Positions 44,038 to 56,565 of a DNA stretch of 64,000 bases are shown here, one piece after another. Positions within the stretch are counted from its first letter, which is position 1. Each line of letters begins with the position of its first letter. The position numbers were made by a program, and so were the translations under genes. Under the pieces are notes generated by a model. It did no database searches. It was not told the DNA's origin and saw only the letters and a list, made by a program, of their open reading frames with translations. The stretch covers positions 11,044,099 to 11,108,098 of the forward strand of contig JAJEKV010000032.1 of assembly GCA_021234155.1 (NCBI GenBank), read 5' to 3'. This DNA comes from Isoetes taiwanensis (Eukaryota > Streptophyta > Lycopodiopsida > Isoetales > Isoetaceae).

Positions 44038-44159
44038 TGATATGGTCTATGGGGTATGGGATAAAGCCTAGAAAGGTTGGGGCCCATTGGATAACGATTT
44101 TCTTGAAGGATCCGTCCCTTTGGTGCGTTGGTTATCACTAGAGGTGCTAGTGCGTAACA

Positions 44160-45866
44160 CTTTTTCCCTGCGCATGAAATTGGCTTTGCCATAGCTTAGG
44201 TGGCTTTGTTATAGCCATACTACCTACGTGGAAGTTGCCCTTTTCAGTTGTTACTAAAAAAGAATTTAAAAATTTCTTGTTGTGTTTTTTTATATTTGCT
44301 TTTTTATTTTACAAAGAAAGACACCACCTCTCCCATAAACAATCACAACAAACAAGATAGGGAAGTCCAAATGATAACTATCTTAACCAATTTAACTGGG
44401 ATGAAGATTATTGAAAATTAACAACCACTACAAAGAAAATAAGCCAATTCAAATGATAACTATCTTAATCCATTTAGCTAAAAAGAAGATTTTGTTGAAT
44501 AAGGAAATTACACGATCAATAAAAAAGTTAAGTTATTTTACGAAAAGAGTATACCGTCAGTACTGGGCAAAAGAATATGTGTCTAATATTCTCATGCGCT
44601 CCACGCCTCATGGAAAAAGTCACGCCACTGTTTGCACTCTTTTTTTTAATTACTTTTGCTTAGAATACGACTTCCCAACAAAAGGATTTTTATTTTTGAA
44701 AGGGCATATGTCTCCAATTGCCATAGGTAGCGTACCTGAAGAGCTCTAGGGCACAACACCATGGAGGTCCTTTTACTTAGGCAAAACAAGATAGAGATAT
44801 TTCGCAATGTATATACTCCACAAAGTTTCTTATCCATTCTCACATTAGAGGATTGGTGGAGTCTATTAACGCCCTTGTAAGCCCTTCCCAAATTGGGACT
44901 TTTGTTGGTACCCGAACCTGCAGGTATGGGCAAAAAGCCCCCACAAAGTTAAAAGAACCTCAGATTCGAGCAACGGAACCTAATAAACGCCATTATTACT
45001 TGCCGTTTTACTCATTAAGTCTAGTTACTGAACTAAAGCTTTAGGCAGTACTTCGAGCGGGACACCACAGGAATGCCTCAATTGGGCACCAAAGCTTTAA
45101 AGGTCAGAGTCTTTCCTTCGAATTTTGACGAAGAATTGCATTAATTTTGGTCGGCAGACTGCGGATCTCAGAATTTGATCGACGACTGTGAAATTTTTGA
45201 TCTATGGCAGAGGTAACAGTTCTTTTAATTTCTGGCATGCATTCTTCTTGAACAACAAATTAGAAAGGCCAATTCTGGGTGGAGGTTCCCAAGAACTGCT
45301 CGCCTTATAAAAATCAATATAACTGGAAGGAACAGGCTGATGAGAATTCTCTTCGACTTTCTGATGCAATGAATATTGATATCTAGGCGTGTGGGGAACT
45401 GTATCCCATCGATCGGATCACCAGAACACCTCCTCAATTTCATTTAGCATCGAGGCTTATTCACTTTGCCTGTAAGGTTAATGGAGGTCTGCTTGGATAT
45501 TGCAATATTATTTCGAGTCATCCTATGTGCATTTGAGAACAATGTACAATCAATTGTGTGGAGTGCATTGCAATATGGTAGCACGCTATAATTACCTCTA
45601 ACAGTGTAACTATTTCTTAACAAACAAGTCTAGGAATGCAGATGACCTGCAATCTTCCAATCAAAGATTGCTTATGGAGGTGGAGTCACTTAAACAGGGG
45701 TTGAAGAGATGCTCTTAGGACAATGAGAAACTGGAGAGAAGTTAAAGAGATTGAAAATAACAGCACTGGGTATGAGGGAGAGGAAAAAGGAAATGAAGGC
45801 CCTTGACCTGGTGGTGGGGATTCTAGAAGAAGAATCCACGCTATTAAAAAACTCATAGATCCTACT
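44160..45866. other. Non-coding segment
   Basis: No supported gene. Small open frames (44411-44749, 44853-45044, 45225-45443) lack recognisable motifs. Confidence 0.35.
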
Positions 45867-46212
45867 ATGGCTGAAAAGAAGAAGAGAAAACCTTGTAATA
45901 TTGCTACTTTGTTGAAAAAGTTAGTAACTAAATATGATGTTATAGAAATGTTGAAGCTTCCTGGAGCAAATCACTTAAGAAAAGTTGTAGTAGACCAAGT
46001 GCTTACTAAATTGGGAAAGAGTCAACGTGGTGATAGCATGCAAGAACTATGTGATAATGTGGAGTATCAGTCGACAAGCTTACATTGCTCCCTTTAGATG
46101 CTTGCAGGGTGGTATCAAACAACAAGGTATCACTACATTTGTGCACTTGGAATCGCTATTCACTGGAAAATGTAAGAAGAAGGGTGGCTCAGGAAATGAT
46201 CTATTTGTTTTG
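45867..46212 (+). pseudogene. Decayed unknown ORF, possibly transposon-derived
   Basis: The frame reads MAEKKKRKPCNIATLLKKLV, then DVIEMLKLPGANHLRKVVVD. It shifts near 46060 into SISRQAYIAPFRCLQGGIKQ. The ISR-AY-ALYK-like wording recalls N-terminal parts of uncharacterised transposon proteins, from memory only. It is frameshifted and cut by the L1 insertion at 46229. Confidence 0.3.
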
Positions 46213-46228
46213 AATGAAAGAAATAATT

Positions 46229-49029
46229 TTTTTTTTTTTTTTTGATTGAAGGCTTAGTGTTTGTATTAATATAGATTTAGGTGTACATATCGACATATGT
46301 ATATATATATATATGTTTACAAAAAGCAACCAGTTTGGGCAGGGTTGGTTGTTTAGACCCTTCAACATAAAAGCTAGAGAAAATTTTAAGGCTTATCTTA
46401 AGCCTAAAACATCAAAAAAGTTCTTAAGTTATGAAATCAGAGTTCTTGTGACCGAAACCCGAGAGTTTTAAGATCATTCCAGGAATCTTCTTTTCTTGGG
46501 CTCGTCCTCGGCATGGTCTTTTCTCCCCATTCCTTTGGTAGCCAGTATGAATAGACAGAATTGGCATTTGCATAAATGGGCTTTCCCCGGATTAAATCTT
46601 CCTTTCTTATCCTTAGCCCCACATAGGATATGCCTTTTTGCATCATAAGCCGTGTTACAGGCACAGTTACATTGGCATACTCCATCTTCATGAATTGTTG
46701 GAACCTCGACCCCAAACTGAGTAAGCCACATCGCATTAGAGTGAAGGTCGATTCTTCTCCACTTCAGCTTCTTTACCAGTATCAGAATGTTACCTGAGAA
46801 ATTCAAAGTAAAGTTAGAAACAGATAGATTGAGCTCAACTATGAATGTCAAAGATCTCCTCAATCCAATTAATATCATATTTGGTTTGCTCAATAATAGC
46901 CTGAGGCCAAATGATTTCCTCTTTGAAGATTAGGGAATTCCTCCCCTTCCACATCCTCCAGAGGAGAAGGTAGATGCGCCAATTCGATGGGTTCTCAGGA
47001 AGAAAGAAATCTGTGGAGCTCATAGTTCTAAGATGAGGCATATCAAGCTCTATCTCAGCTAACTCCAGGGTCCATTCGGCCCATAAACAATTCCTAAAGA
47101 GGTGATTCTCATCTTCCTGATCCTGCATACATCGAACACAGATGTTAGAATCCGCCATGTTCATCCTCCATCTCTTCATGTTTGTTGCAAGAGCCTTGTG
47201 CCAGAGCTGCCATATAAAGGCTTTGACTTTTGGATGAATCGGGCTCTTCCATAAAAATATAAGATTCCTTTTGATCCTCAAAGGATCAGTATTCCATTTG
47301 CTATGGATTGTTATGGCCTGATCTTTATTTAGAAATTTATAGGCCATTTTAACCTTGTAGCCATTGTACCCGTTTATATGCCACAAATCTTCTGAATGGT
47401 GCCACTGTCCACTGGCAAGTCTCTGGATAATACTATTAAACAAGGTCTCAGACTCCTCCCCTAGATCACTTAAAACCGAGCTATGATAGTCGAAACCGTT
47501 GATAATATCCCTGATAAAAACAATTCCCCTGTTAGTCCATTGTTTAGTAAGGGCAGGGAAGTGAGAGGCCAAGCATGTGTTGGGATCATCAAGAATAAGG
47601 GATGGACTCCAGAAGATAGGCTGATCCTGAGAAAGGCCTTCCTTCCAAGTATACATGCCTTTAACTTTGAACCACGCCCTGATCCACTTTTTTAAAATCA
47701 GAGGGGTGGAATTCGGGATGGTGAAAGGGAAGAAAATACTAAAAGGGAGATGCAACTTAAGCCCTCTCCACCCAAAAGGATGGCATCTCCCAATGTAATG
47801 CTTAATCAGAGCTTTGACCGGATGGTTAATCTGATCTGTACAGGCCCTGTAGAAGTATTTTGCTGCTAAAGCAGTTGCTTGCTTCTCGATATTAATGACT
47901 CCCAATCCTCCCATGCTTTTGGTTTTACAGCACTCGTTCATGGAGACTGGGATCCAGCATCTTCTGTTAGTTCCACCTGCAATGAATCTACCAATAATAC
48001 TTTGCATTTTAGAGTAGACCTTTTTAGGGGCCATGATAATGGATGACTGATAAACCTGAGAAGAGGAAATGACAGAATTTGCAAGAATAGCCCTACCATT
48101 CTTAGAGAGAAATTTGGAGTTGAGGGAGTCCACCTTCCTGTAGAATTTATCCAAGAGGTCCCCCCACATATCACTCGCGTTCACCCTAATAGCATAGGGG
48201 ATCCCCAGGATTTTGGTTTTGGTGGTAGGAGAGAGGTACATCCCTTAGTCTGGTCCCTTGAAATTAGCTTTGTCTTGGCCGGATTGATATTACAACCTGA
48301 GCATCTTCCGAAGTCTTCTAGAATCTGCTGTGTAGTTTGGATGGATTGATTGTCCAGGCCCATAAAAAGAAAAGTATCATCTGCAAAATGAACATTAAGA
48401 ATATCCTCCATCTTTTGATTAGGGGGGAGTTTGAGCCCTTTGATCTCGTTGAGATTCCTAAGCTTTTGGAAGTTACTGTGCAGACCTTCCATGACAATTA
48501 GAAACAAGAAGGGTGCCAGGGGTCATCCTTGCTTAACTCCTCTTTTTATGTCAAAGAAGGGACTGCACTCCCCATTAATTAGGACAGCCGACCTTGAATT
48601 TTTCAGAATAGCCATGAAAATTGAAATTACCGCTTCCGAGAATCCTAGACTCTGGCAGCATTCTTGCAAAAATTTCCAACTTACCGTGTCGAAGGCCTTG
48701 GTGATATCCAATTTCAGAAGCCCTATGTTTTGTTTGGATTCCTTGGCCCAGCTTATCCCCAAAGATGCTGCTGCAACATTGTCCAAGATGTATCTCCCTT
48801 TCAAATAGGCACTTTGAGTTTTACTTATGATTTCATCAAGAATAGGCTTGATTCTAGCTGCAATTGAACCTGAAATGAGCTTATAGACCACATTGGAAAG
48901 TGAGATAGGTCTGTAAATCTGAAAAGGAAATAGGCATGTCATTTTTAGGGATGAGAGCAATAAGGCTAGTATTGATCCTGCAGTCCAACCTTTTGGTTAG
49001 TAAGAACTCATTAGCAATGGAAACCACAA
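46229..49029 (-). mobile_element. 5'-truncated L1-type LINE with 16-bp TSD
   Basis: Flanked by perfect AATGAAAGAAATAATT (46213-46228 and 49030-49045). A poly(A) end lies at 46229-46243 in minus orientation. It contains the RT and C-terminal part of an L1 ORF2. It lacks the endonuclease because of 5' truncation. Confidence 0.93.
46441..48965 (-). pseudogene. L1 ORF2: reverse transcriptase and zf-RVT
   Basis: The RT starts at YRPISLSNVVYKLISGSIAA, with QSAYLKGRYILDN and LLKLDITKAFDTVSWKFL. After a stop in place of C in the GVKQG-PLAPFLF motif come VHFADDTFLFMGL, a catalytic ADD, and GRCSGCNINPAKTK. Near 48240 the frame is broken by TAA ahead of MYLSPTTKTKILGIPYA. A long frame (46835-48241) then carries the connection region and the zf-RVT finger ICVRCMQDQEDENHLFRNC. 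This is the standard plant L1 layout. Two stops make it inactive, but damage is light, so insertion is fairly recent. Confidence 0.9.
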
Positions 49030-49179
49030 AATGAAAGAAATAATTGTTGGATGGATCTCTCTAAAATGCTTTTTCTGTTAGTTCATTTGATATGCAAGTG
49101 GAGAAATGTGCAAGAAAACTCTAAGTTCCACATTCCTCCAGGGGTTTTGCATATGTAAAATCCGGCTAACCGTGACTCT

Positions 49180-49414
49180 ATAATAATCCAATGTGAGTGT
49201 TGGCTAGCTATGTCCACCGAAGTCCTCAACGCCTACTACAAGGGTTTTTCCTCCCACATGGGGGGTTTTTTCATCCCAGTGGTAGAGACACATTGTACAG
49301 GGTTTCTATGGTTTTATTTTATGTTTGGAAACTTTCCACTATATTGTAAAACCGTCTCATAGGCCAGTTGGTCTCCGTGGACGTTAAAATATACTTCCTT
49401 CCTTCCTTCCTTCC
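49180..49414 (+). mobile_element. LINE 3' end with (CCTT)n tail
   Basis: A 3' UTR with TTTTTCC...GGGGGGTTTTTT hairpin arms (49255-49275), GTCTCCGTGGACGTTAAAA (49371-49389) and CCTT units to 49414. Confidence 0.75.
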
Positions 49415-50610
49415 TCATCCTACAAACAAAAAACACGCCCAAAAAACTCGAAAACACAGGATTGAACAAAAACAACGGGGTTGGATTAAAAGGGTTGGAT
49501 CAGAGGTCTTAGTCTATAGCCCCCTTTTGGATCTACCGATTGCATGGGCTTTTGCAAAGGAAATAATGCCCAGATTTATGGCCCTGTTTAATGCTCTTTT
49601 TGAAGCTCTGACTCGACAGATTGAATTTTGCAGTTAACTGCCCAATTGAGCCATTAGCTTGTCATGTTTCTGTTTGTTTTATTTAGAATGGGGCTAAACT
49701 CAAAGGCTTATTGCTTCAATTGTCAAGATGGGCTATTATACAATGCATTTTTTTTTTTTTATCATAGATCCTTGCTCAATTGGCCACCCTCTGTTTCCAA
49801 TCACCCAAATGCTACAGTAACAACGATTAAGGTCTGTCTTCTTCTTCCTTTGGGCCTACGGATTTGGGTAATGGTCTTTTAGGTCAGATTCATGTCATTT
49901 TTACCTCTGGGTTATGCTTTGAGTGGGGACTAACGAATTAGATTTCTTGTTATGAGTTTAAACGGATTATACAGCCCAGAATCGCCATAGCCAATTTCTC
50001 TATATAATGGAATGATAATGATAACTACAGGCAAACCAGCCAACGCAGCACTGAGAAGTGATGCAACTATGTGGTAGCCATCTAATATTTTGCTCTCATC
50101 TATTCCCTAGTTCATCTTTGACATTATTTGAGTTGCATCTAGAGGGTTGAAAACCTTGACATGGACAAATTGAATAAGCAACGTAAGGTTTTTTTGTATA
50201 CAATTTGTCTTGCATTTGTACCAGTTTGAGGAATGATTAGTCTATAATACCCAATTCATATGATCAATTCTAGGCCTCAATGACCAACTCTGGAGTCACA
50301 GTGATGTTAGAGTGGAGCATTTGGACCACTAGAATCAGATTCATACCAACTTGAGTCCCAATGATGTTAGAGTGGAGCATCTGGACCACAAACTCAGGGA
50401 CTCGGTCATGGGGTGACATTGGATGTAACGGAGTCCCATATGCTTTACCCATGTGCAACACAACAAGGATAATATGGGCAATTGGGAATTCAAACCAAAC
50501 ACTCCACTTAACAATTAGAAAGAATAGATAATAATTGGGATAAATTAGAAAGCATAGATAGTGGGATTAAGCAATAAAAGAGAAAGGTCCAGGAAGAAGG
50601 AAGTCATGTT
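49415..50610. other. Non-coding upstream of RING gene
   Basis: No gene. A 44-bp segment around GATGTTAGAGTGGAGCAT is duplicated at about 50303-50330 and 50352-50380. Confidence 0.4.
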
Positions 50611-50625
50611 GTTTTGTTTAATTGG

Positions 50626-50668
50626 CACGTGAATATGCCACGTTCCAAATGTGGAGAAAGATTATAAA
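50626..50668 (+). promoter_or_regulatory. G-box and TATA box of RING-H2 gene
   Basis: CACGTG at 50626-50631 (within GGCACGTGAA) and a second ACGT core (CCACGTTC) follow. TATAAA lies at 50663-50668, 70 bp before ATG 50738. The G-box suggests bZIP or bHLH input, such as ABA or light. This is inference. Confidence 0.45.
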
Positions 50669-50737
50669 CCCAGACCCAGATAAATACATTGTAAATCCTA
50701 AGACAGATCAGGTCAGTCAGACATCCCGATCCAATCC

Positions 50738-51256
50738 TTGCAGCAGCACAGACCCAATCCAAACCCAAAACTCATGTCGCAATTTACAGGCAATGATCTG
50801 CCAAAAATTCTGGTACAAATCGCCATAGTTCTTGGCGCATTCATGGATTTGCTGGATCGCATTGCCATCTTTTGGGGCTTGAGAAAAATACCGGAACCGA
50901 TGGTTTGCTCCAATTGCGACCTGCAAGACACCAGATTTGAGGCCACGATTGAAGAGGTGGTGAAATCGATTCCGGTTATCACATTTGGGGATGAAATTTG
51001 CGCAGATGAGCAGTGCACAGTGTGTTTGAACGAGCTGCAGAAAGGGAAAATTGGTAGGAGAATGCCGTTCTGCAAACATGGGTTTCATAAGGATTGCATT
51101 GATGGATGGATTCGACATAACCACACCACTTGCCCTCTCTGCTGGACCTCCCTTTTGAGCGAAGAGGTTGTCCAGAGATTGAAGAATACGAGAGATAATG
51201 GGCAGATTGAAGAGTGGGTTCTGTCCCCTCAAGCCATCCATTCTTTGTCTACTTAA
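50738..51256 (+). CDS. RING-H2 finger protein, probable E3 ubiquitin ligase (172 aa)
   Basis: An intact single-exon frame. ATG 50738 or ATG 50774 (MSQFTGNDLPK) may be the start. Residues 21-47 are moderately hydrophobic (ILVQIAIVLGAFMDLLDRIAIF). The RING-H2 ligands are complete: C93, C96, C112, H114, H117, C120, C132 and C135, with W124 and P133 present as in active E3s. The finger binds two zinc ions and recruits an E2 (family knowledge). The C-terminal 37 residues are polar. A TATA box and G-box precede it and no frame damage is seen, so it is probably functional. Substrate unknown. Its closest subfamily among the many plant small RING-H2 proteins (for example RHA or ATL types) cannot be fixed by eye. 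Confidence 0.9.
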   Translation: MQQHRPNPNPKLMSQFTGNDLPKILVQIAIVLGAFMDLLDRIAIFWGLRKIPEPMVCSNCDLQDTRFEATIEEVVKSIPVITFGDEICADEQCTVCLNELQKGKIGRRMPFCKHGFHKDCIDGWIRHNHTTCPLCWTSLLSEEVVQRLKNTRDNGQIEEWVLSPQAIHSLST

Positions 51257-53229
51257 CAATTGATTTGTAATGTAAACCTGTCGGCACAGATTTTCTTCTG
51301 CCAATTGCTCGTATCGTCTCTCCAAATTTCTGCAGATTTTTGGGTTGCCCCTAGGGGGGCAATCCCTGTTTATGTGGGTTTTTGGCATATTCATGGTATA
51401 TGCTAGCATATACCTAGAATATGCCAAAAACTGCTAAAAACCTGCTGTAAGCTGTAAATGTTAGGTCATCCCTGTTGCCAGGCGGCTGCTGTGCATACCG
51501 GCTAACCGGAAGTTTGGATGCATGGAGGCCGATACGAAAATTTGGAACTATTCTTGAAACCTATAGTATTTTCTTGGACAGGGCTGCACTCAGTCAATCA
51601 ATTGGCAAGAAAGAAACTGGCGGTGTTGTTTGGGAATTAGCTTTTCTTGCTGCTCTGCTTTGCACTTATTGCGCCAAGCAATTGAACCTGCGTAATTGGT
51701 AGACCACGCTTACATCGGAAGAATAGGTAATTGTATTAGTTCGGATGAATTGTGGACTTCAAGTAGTTAAAGTTAAAAAATTAGTATATCCATTTTCTTC
51801 AAGATGCGGGTCTTCTTTTTAAGGTAAAAGCCAAGCGGGGAGCAGGGAATGGAAGAACCTTGATTCTTCCGGGCTCTGCGACATTGCCAATCTTGCTTCA
51901 AAGTGGCCTCTCGATCTTTGGATTACTGGCGGCAAATGAACCCAACAATGCTTTGTCACGCCCACATGGACAATTCATGTTGCTAGTGTAGTGGAATGGT
52001 GAGTAACTCTTTTCGCTTGGATTATGGGTCGGGGGATATGATGAGAATGTTTTAGAACAGAAACACATCTTTGTTAATGCGTCATGTTATGTTAACCGGT
52101 TTTATCTTACATTAGTGTAGAATTTTCTCATGTCCGCATCTCTAATGAAATATTCGACGGTTAGATTACCATTTGATACTCTACGGTTCCCGGATCGTCT
52201 GGCGATGTTTTTCAAATGTCAAGCATTCAAAGGCAAATGAGTGTGGCAAGAAAGTGGTAGTTCTAAACTCAAAATTTTAACATGTGATCAGCACATGTTG
52301 ATATGGCAGAGATCACCAATTATTTCCTTTCGATTGCATCTCCCAACTAGTTTATTCTAGTTTCTCCACTAGAGTACCAATTCTTGCGACTTTTGTTGAA
52401 CATTCTTTGCCGGATTCTTTGTTTTTGTCAATGGCGGTTTGAATTTGAAGGAAGCCACTAATCATTGCATCCGTGGAGATTCAAACATCATAAAACCGGT
52501 ATGTGGAGATTTGAGTAGTCAATTTGAATATCCCAACTTTTTGGCTTAAAGTATTTTGCTTTCATGCTAACCTCTAATGGAGATTTCCCACAAAATATGA
52601 ATGTTTTTGTTGCACGATCAAAAAGAAAAATGATGAGAAAAAATGTTATTAGTGGAAATTTCCAAGCCATTTGCTTTTGGATTATTAGCCTTCAAAGGAA
52701 GCAAGGCATGATTGCTACATTTGGACCTGTGCTTATCATTTCTGCTTTGCTGCAGCTGTTGGGAGGCATGTACACTTGGCTCATGCCAAGTGATCTTAGG
52801 TTTCCTGGGGCGCGGGCAAAAGATGCTATTCCGGGTGAGTATGTGTTTCTAAACATGAGGTTTCAGTTCCCATGCACTGTTTTTCTAATAAGTTCGTGCT
52901 TAATGTCTTAGCAAGTAGCTATTGGTATGCTGGCCTCATGGCTAAGAGCTTGATTGAAGTCCTGTTCAAACGTTCCGGCTGCCATGATTGTGGAAGGACT
53001 GGTGAATTGGATTGCATAGTTTTATTGTGGTTATTTGAAGATGTGTGGCTGTTCTGGACATTCTGGAGAGCCTTTCTTGCTCTAAAGCTGCAACAAACAA
53101 ATCTTTTATGTTTGAAGACTTCATTTATGTGAGGACTACTAGTCACCAAAATGCAGGTTAAATTTGAACTGCACACTTCTATTGTTTATTCGTTGTATGC
53201 CTTATCGCGTTGTTTGCATGATGATGCAG
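51257..53229. other. Non-coding; small unsupported ORFs
   Basis: A palindrome-like ATGCTAGCATAT / ATATTCATGGTATATGC cluster lies at 51380-51425. An open frame at 52564-52911 with a hydrophobic stretch (FGPVLIISALLQLLGG) has no recognised family. Confidence 0.35.
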
Positions 53230-55340
53230 GTTGCATGTTCTGGCCATGGTAAAAATGGCAGCATCTCAGTGCTTTGTTGCTCCATATGGCCAGAGCTCAT
53301 AACAGAGGTGCAGTTTATTAGCTCTTGTTCATGGTTTTAAGTTATGTGAACTTTAGAGTGTAATTATTGCAGGTTGAGCTTCCTGGGTATATAGGCATAT
53401 GGAGAGTCTATTACAAGCTTGGTCGTGCTAATAATGTGGAGTCTACAGCAACAAGAAAGTTAGAAGAGGAACAATACCATGCATATTTTATTATCAGCTT
53501 AGAAACAAGGACAATGGTAAGCTTCTCTATTCACATGCCTAATTCGGAAAGTGACCAAATGGCATGTTTAGTTTTCGGCTTCATTGATATAAAATTTGCA
53601 TTGAAACGGCAGGTTCTAGAAATTGGTGAAACATTAGGAGAATTTACGAATCTGTTGAATACTATACACGAGGGGGCCAACGGTTTGTGCGGGGAAATCG
53701 TTTTAGCGGGTTGCACGCGTTTTGACAATCTATGTTCATTCGGTTAGGTATAAGTCTTCTCTTATTTATCCTTTTATTGTACTTTTGGATGTCGAATTGC
53801 ACAAGTGTGCGCTCGTGGTGTATGATCGCTTTGGAGCCTTGCAAACTCAAGATTTGCAGATAGGCTCCGGGACACTGAGACAAATTACGGTGACAAACCG
53901 TAAAAACATTGTAATTCTTTGCCGATTGCGGATCCATACATCACATTACAAATGAAAGATGGGAGTGTTCAGCTAATGGCGGTGGTACGTTAGATTTGGT
54001 GGCCCATGTATTTATGATCATTTCCTACTTTGGAGATGTCTATATCTGTCTTACTAATTTGATTGCTTATCATGTGTGGCTCTGTTCCACATTCTATGAT
54101 TGTATTGCACAAAAATGTGACTGCATTGGCTTAGTTGTTTATCATGTGCAAGTCGTATGCATGTTCTTGAATTTGGTTCTTTGCCTATGCTTGCATTGTA
54201 TAAATTTAAATTAGGCTATTAATGCCACTGTGTGCGTGCAGATTCTGAAACATATACAATCTCAATATCCTCCCCTTCAGCACTTAATGATGCCTCTGAT
54301 CAGTTACTGCATCTACTCTCTATCATGACGAAGGTCCCAAACCATGGTTGCGGACCACTAGTGGCGATCCATGGCACACACTGGGGGTACCTGACCCATT
54401 GGAAAGAGGATTAACATTCGGTTTTGAGCGAGGAGACATTTACTGTATTGTCTGCAGGGAAAGTGGCATTCTGGAAATTTATGAGCTCCCAAGTGTATCT
54501 TGTGTATATAAGGTTGAACATTTTGACAGATGGAAAACGTATTTTATCTGACAAAGGAACCAAAGGGAAGATGGCATCCTCAAATTCCATGGAAAAATGG
54601 GGTGAAAAATTTAGCCGGCCTTATCTTTTTGCGATACTAAATGATGGCACTGTAATTGCATATCGGGCCTTTTGTTTTCATTAGGGTTTTTTTGAGATTA
54701 AAAAAGGGCATTCAAAACATGCCAACTAAGCCAAATGAAGATAAATGAACTACCAATCAGAAATCAGAGCCTGACGGGTCCAGTCAGCAAAACTGTTATA
54801 ACTAACTCACTGGATCACATTTCCTAGCATAACTCTTGATAGAAAAGTCCAAATGAGCTCTCGTTTAGTGCAATAGATAGATCTCGTTGAGATCTTTCCA
54901 ACTTTAGGTGCTTTGCACATATTTTAACCACTTATGATTGTCAAAACTCCAAAAAATATGGTTTTTACCATTTTTTTACTATCCTACAGGGCTAAAAGAT
55001 ATGCAAACCACCTAAGATTGGAAAGATCTCAATGAGATCTATCTATTGCACCAAAGAAGAGCTCATTTGCACTTTTCTATCAACACTTATGCTAGAAAAT
55101 GTGATCCAGTGAGTTAGTTATAACTGTTTTGTTGACTGGATTACCAGTTCTGTTTTCTGATTGGTAGTTCATATAGCTTAGTCAGCAGTTCTTAGAAGGC
55201 CCTTTTATGATCTCAAAAAATCCCTAATGTGAACATCCCGAAAGTAGTTCCAGCATGCAAGATGGTTCTGTTAGCGGGATGGTGATTGACAATGACAACA
55301 ATTCAACATTAAGAAATCTACATTTTGTCAGGCTGCAGCT
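53230..55340 (+). pseudogene. CPSF160: CPSF160 (cleavage and polyadenylation factor subunit 1) pseudogene with introns
   Basis: Exon-sized blocks with AG and GT borders carry the middle of plant CPSF160, a beta-propeller scaffold of the mRNA 3'-end processing complex. They are VACSGHGKNGSISVL...PELITE (53230-53307), VELPGYIGIWRVYYKLGR to YHAYFIISLETRTM (53373-53516) and VLEIGETLGEFTN (from 53613). ADPYITLQMKDGSVQLMAV ends at 53987. Then come SETYTISISSPSAL and, in another frame, RGDIYCIVCRESGILEIYEL (54241-54520), and RPYLFAILNDGTVIAYRAF (to 54681). After a MITE, DNDNNSTLRNLHFVRLQLD continues (to about 55340). Frameshifts, stops and missing 5' and 3' parts show a dead partial copy. Retained introns mean DNA-level duplication, not retroposition. 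Confidence 0.85.
54684..55224. mobile_element. Foldback MITE (541 bp) in a CPSF160-like exon
   Basis: TIRs GGGTTTTTTTGAGAT and ATCTCAAAAAATCCC are flanked by TA (54682-54683, 55225-55226). Nearly the whole element folds into arms of about 230 bp, for example TAGTGCAATAGATAGATCTC (54878-54897) against GAGATCTATCTATTGCACC (55034-55052). No ORF. It interrupts the exon just after AYRAFCFH. Confidence 0.85.
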
Positions 55341-55364
55341 TGATCTATTTTGTCAGACTGTTTT

Positions 55365-56565
55365 AATTGTCGTATATTGACTATGTTCTGCCGTAATACA
55401 TGCAATGTACATTTTGATGCTTTGTCCAAGAACTTAGAAACATTGCATGTACATTTTGATGCTTTGTCCAAGGACTTAGAAACATCTCTCTGCATAACAT
55501 ATTAAGGAGCATAGAAACATTATATTATATGTTGATCAATCACTGATCGTTTATATTTTGAACTTTTGCAAATACCGTGACACATCTGGATGAGCACCTA
55601 GTTTTGATATTCTTTGTAACACTCGAATAAAATTTGGTGAACCTAATGGAGTATTCACACGATGGATTTTTTTGAGATCTTTGCCGCAGTAGGTAGTTAG
55701 CAGTAGATTTGTATGCATATAATATTCCAGTCGTCTATGTATTTAACTTCATTTGTCTATGAATCTCAGTTTTATGTATGTATATAATATTCCAGTCGTC
55801 TATGTATTTAACTTCATTTGTCTATGAATCTCAATTTTATGCATTTTCTTAGATGTAAATGCAAGGTAACAACAATTCTGTCTTTAGAGCCAATGGTGTG
55901 CTGCCATGTGGCAACAGTTCTTTTAAAGAATATGAAACACAGTTTTGTCTTCTGCGACAACTTTTTTTACCACAGAGTTCTTCCATTTTACCTACGATTC
56001 TGCCTATTCTACCCACGATTCTTCTTTGTTTTACCCACCATTACGCCTCGATTTCACCCGACAGAATCGTTTTTACCTTGCATTCACGTTGCAAGAATCA
56101 CCGCCTCAAATTCGTGGTGGAAGTAGTGCACGCTTCCATAGTCCGAGTTTTTTATCTTTGTTTTTAGTTGTCGTATGTTGACTATGTTCTGCCGTAGTAT
56201 ATGCAACATATATTGTAGTATATGCAACGTATATTTTGATGCTTTGTCCAAGAACTTAGAAACATCTCTTTATAAGGAGCATAGAAACATTATATTATAT
56301 GTTAATCAATCACAGATCATTAGACATATTTTTTACTTTTTGCAAACATAGCGACACATCTGAATGAACAGCTAGTTTTGATATTCTTTGTAAAGCTGAA
56401 TAAAATTTGGTGGACCCAATGGAGTATTCACGTGATGGATTTTTTTGCAAGTGCCGCTTTCATAGGTAGTTAGCAGTAGATTTGTATGTATCTAATATTG
56501 CAGTCGTCTATGTATTTAACTTCAGTTGTCTATGAATCTCAGTTTTATGTATTTTCTTAGACAAA
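55365..56565. repeat. Diverged direct repeats, ~450 bp, 800 bp apart
   Basis: The block from TTGACTATGTTCTGCCGTA through CTATGAATCTCAGTTTTATG occurs at about 55375-55845 and again at about 56176-56560, with small indels. Within the first, CATTTTGATGCTTTGTCCAA is itself duplicated (55411, 55452). A non-coding 300-bp spacer lies between. Confidence 0.8.

Larger units (their letters stand above)
43835..44159 (+). mobile_element. Complete TRIM (miniature LTR retrotransposon), 325 bp
   Basis: Two LTRs of 115 bp (43835-43949) and 122 bp (44038-44159) start TGATATGGTC-like and end GCGTAACA. Between them are a perfect PBS and a PPT, with only 88 bp of internal sequence and no ORF. The flanks CTTTC and CTTTT (43830-43834, 44160-44164) form a 5-bp TSD with one mismatch. 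This fits the TRIM definition. Confidence 0.92.
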
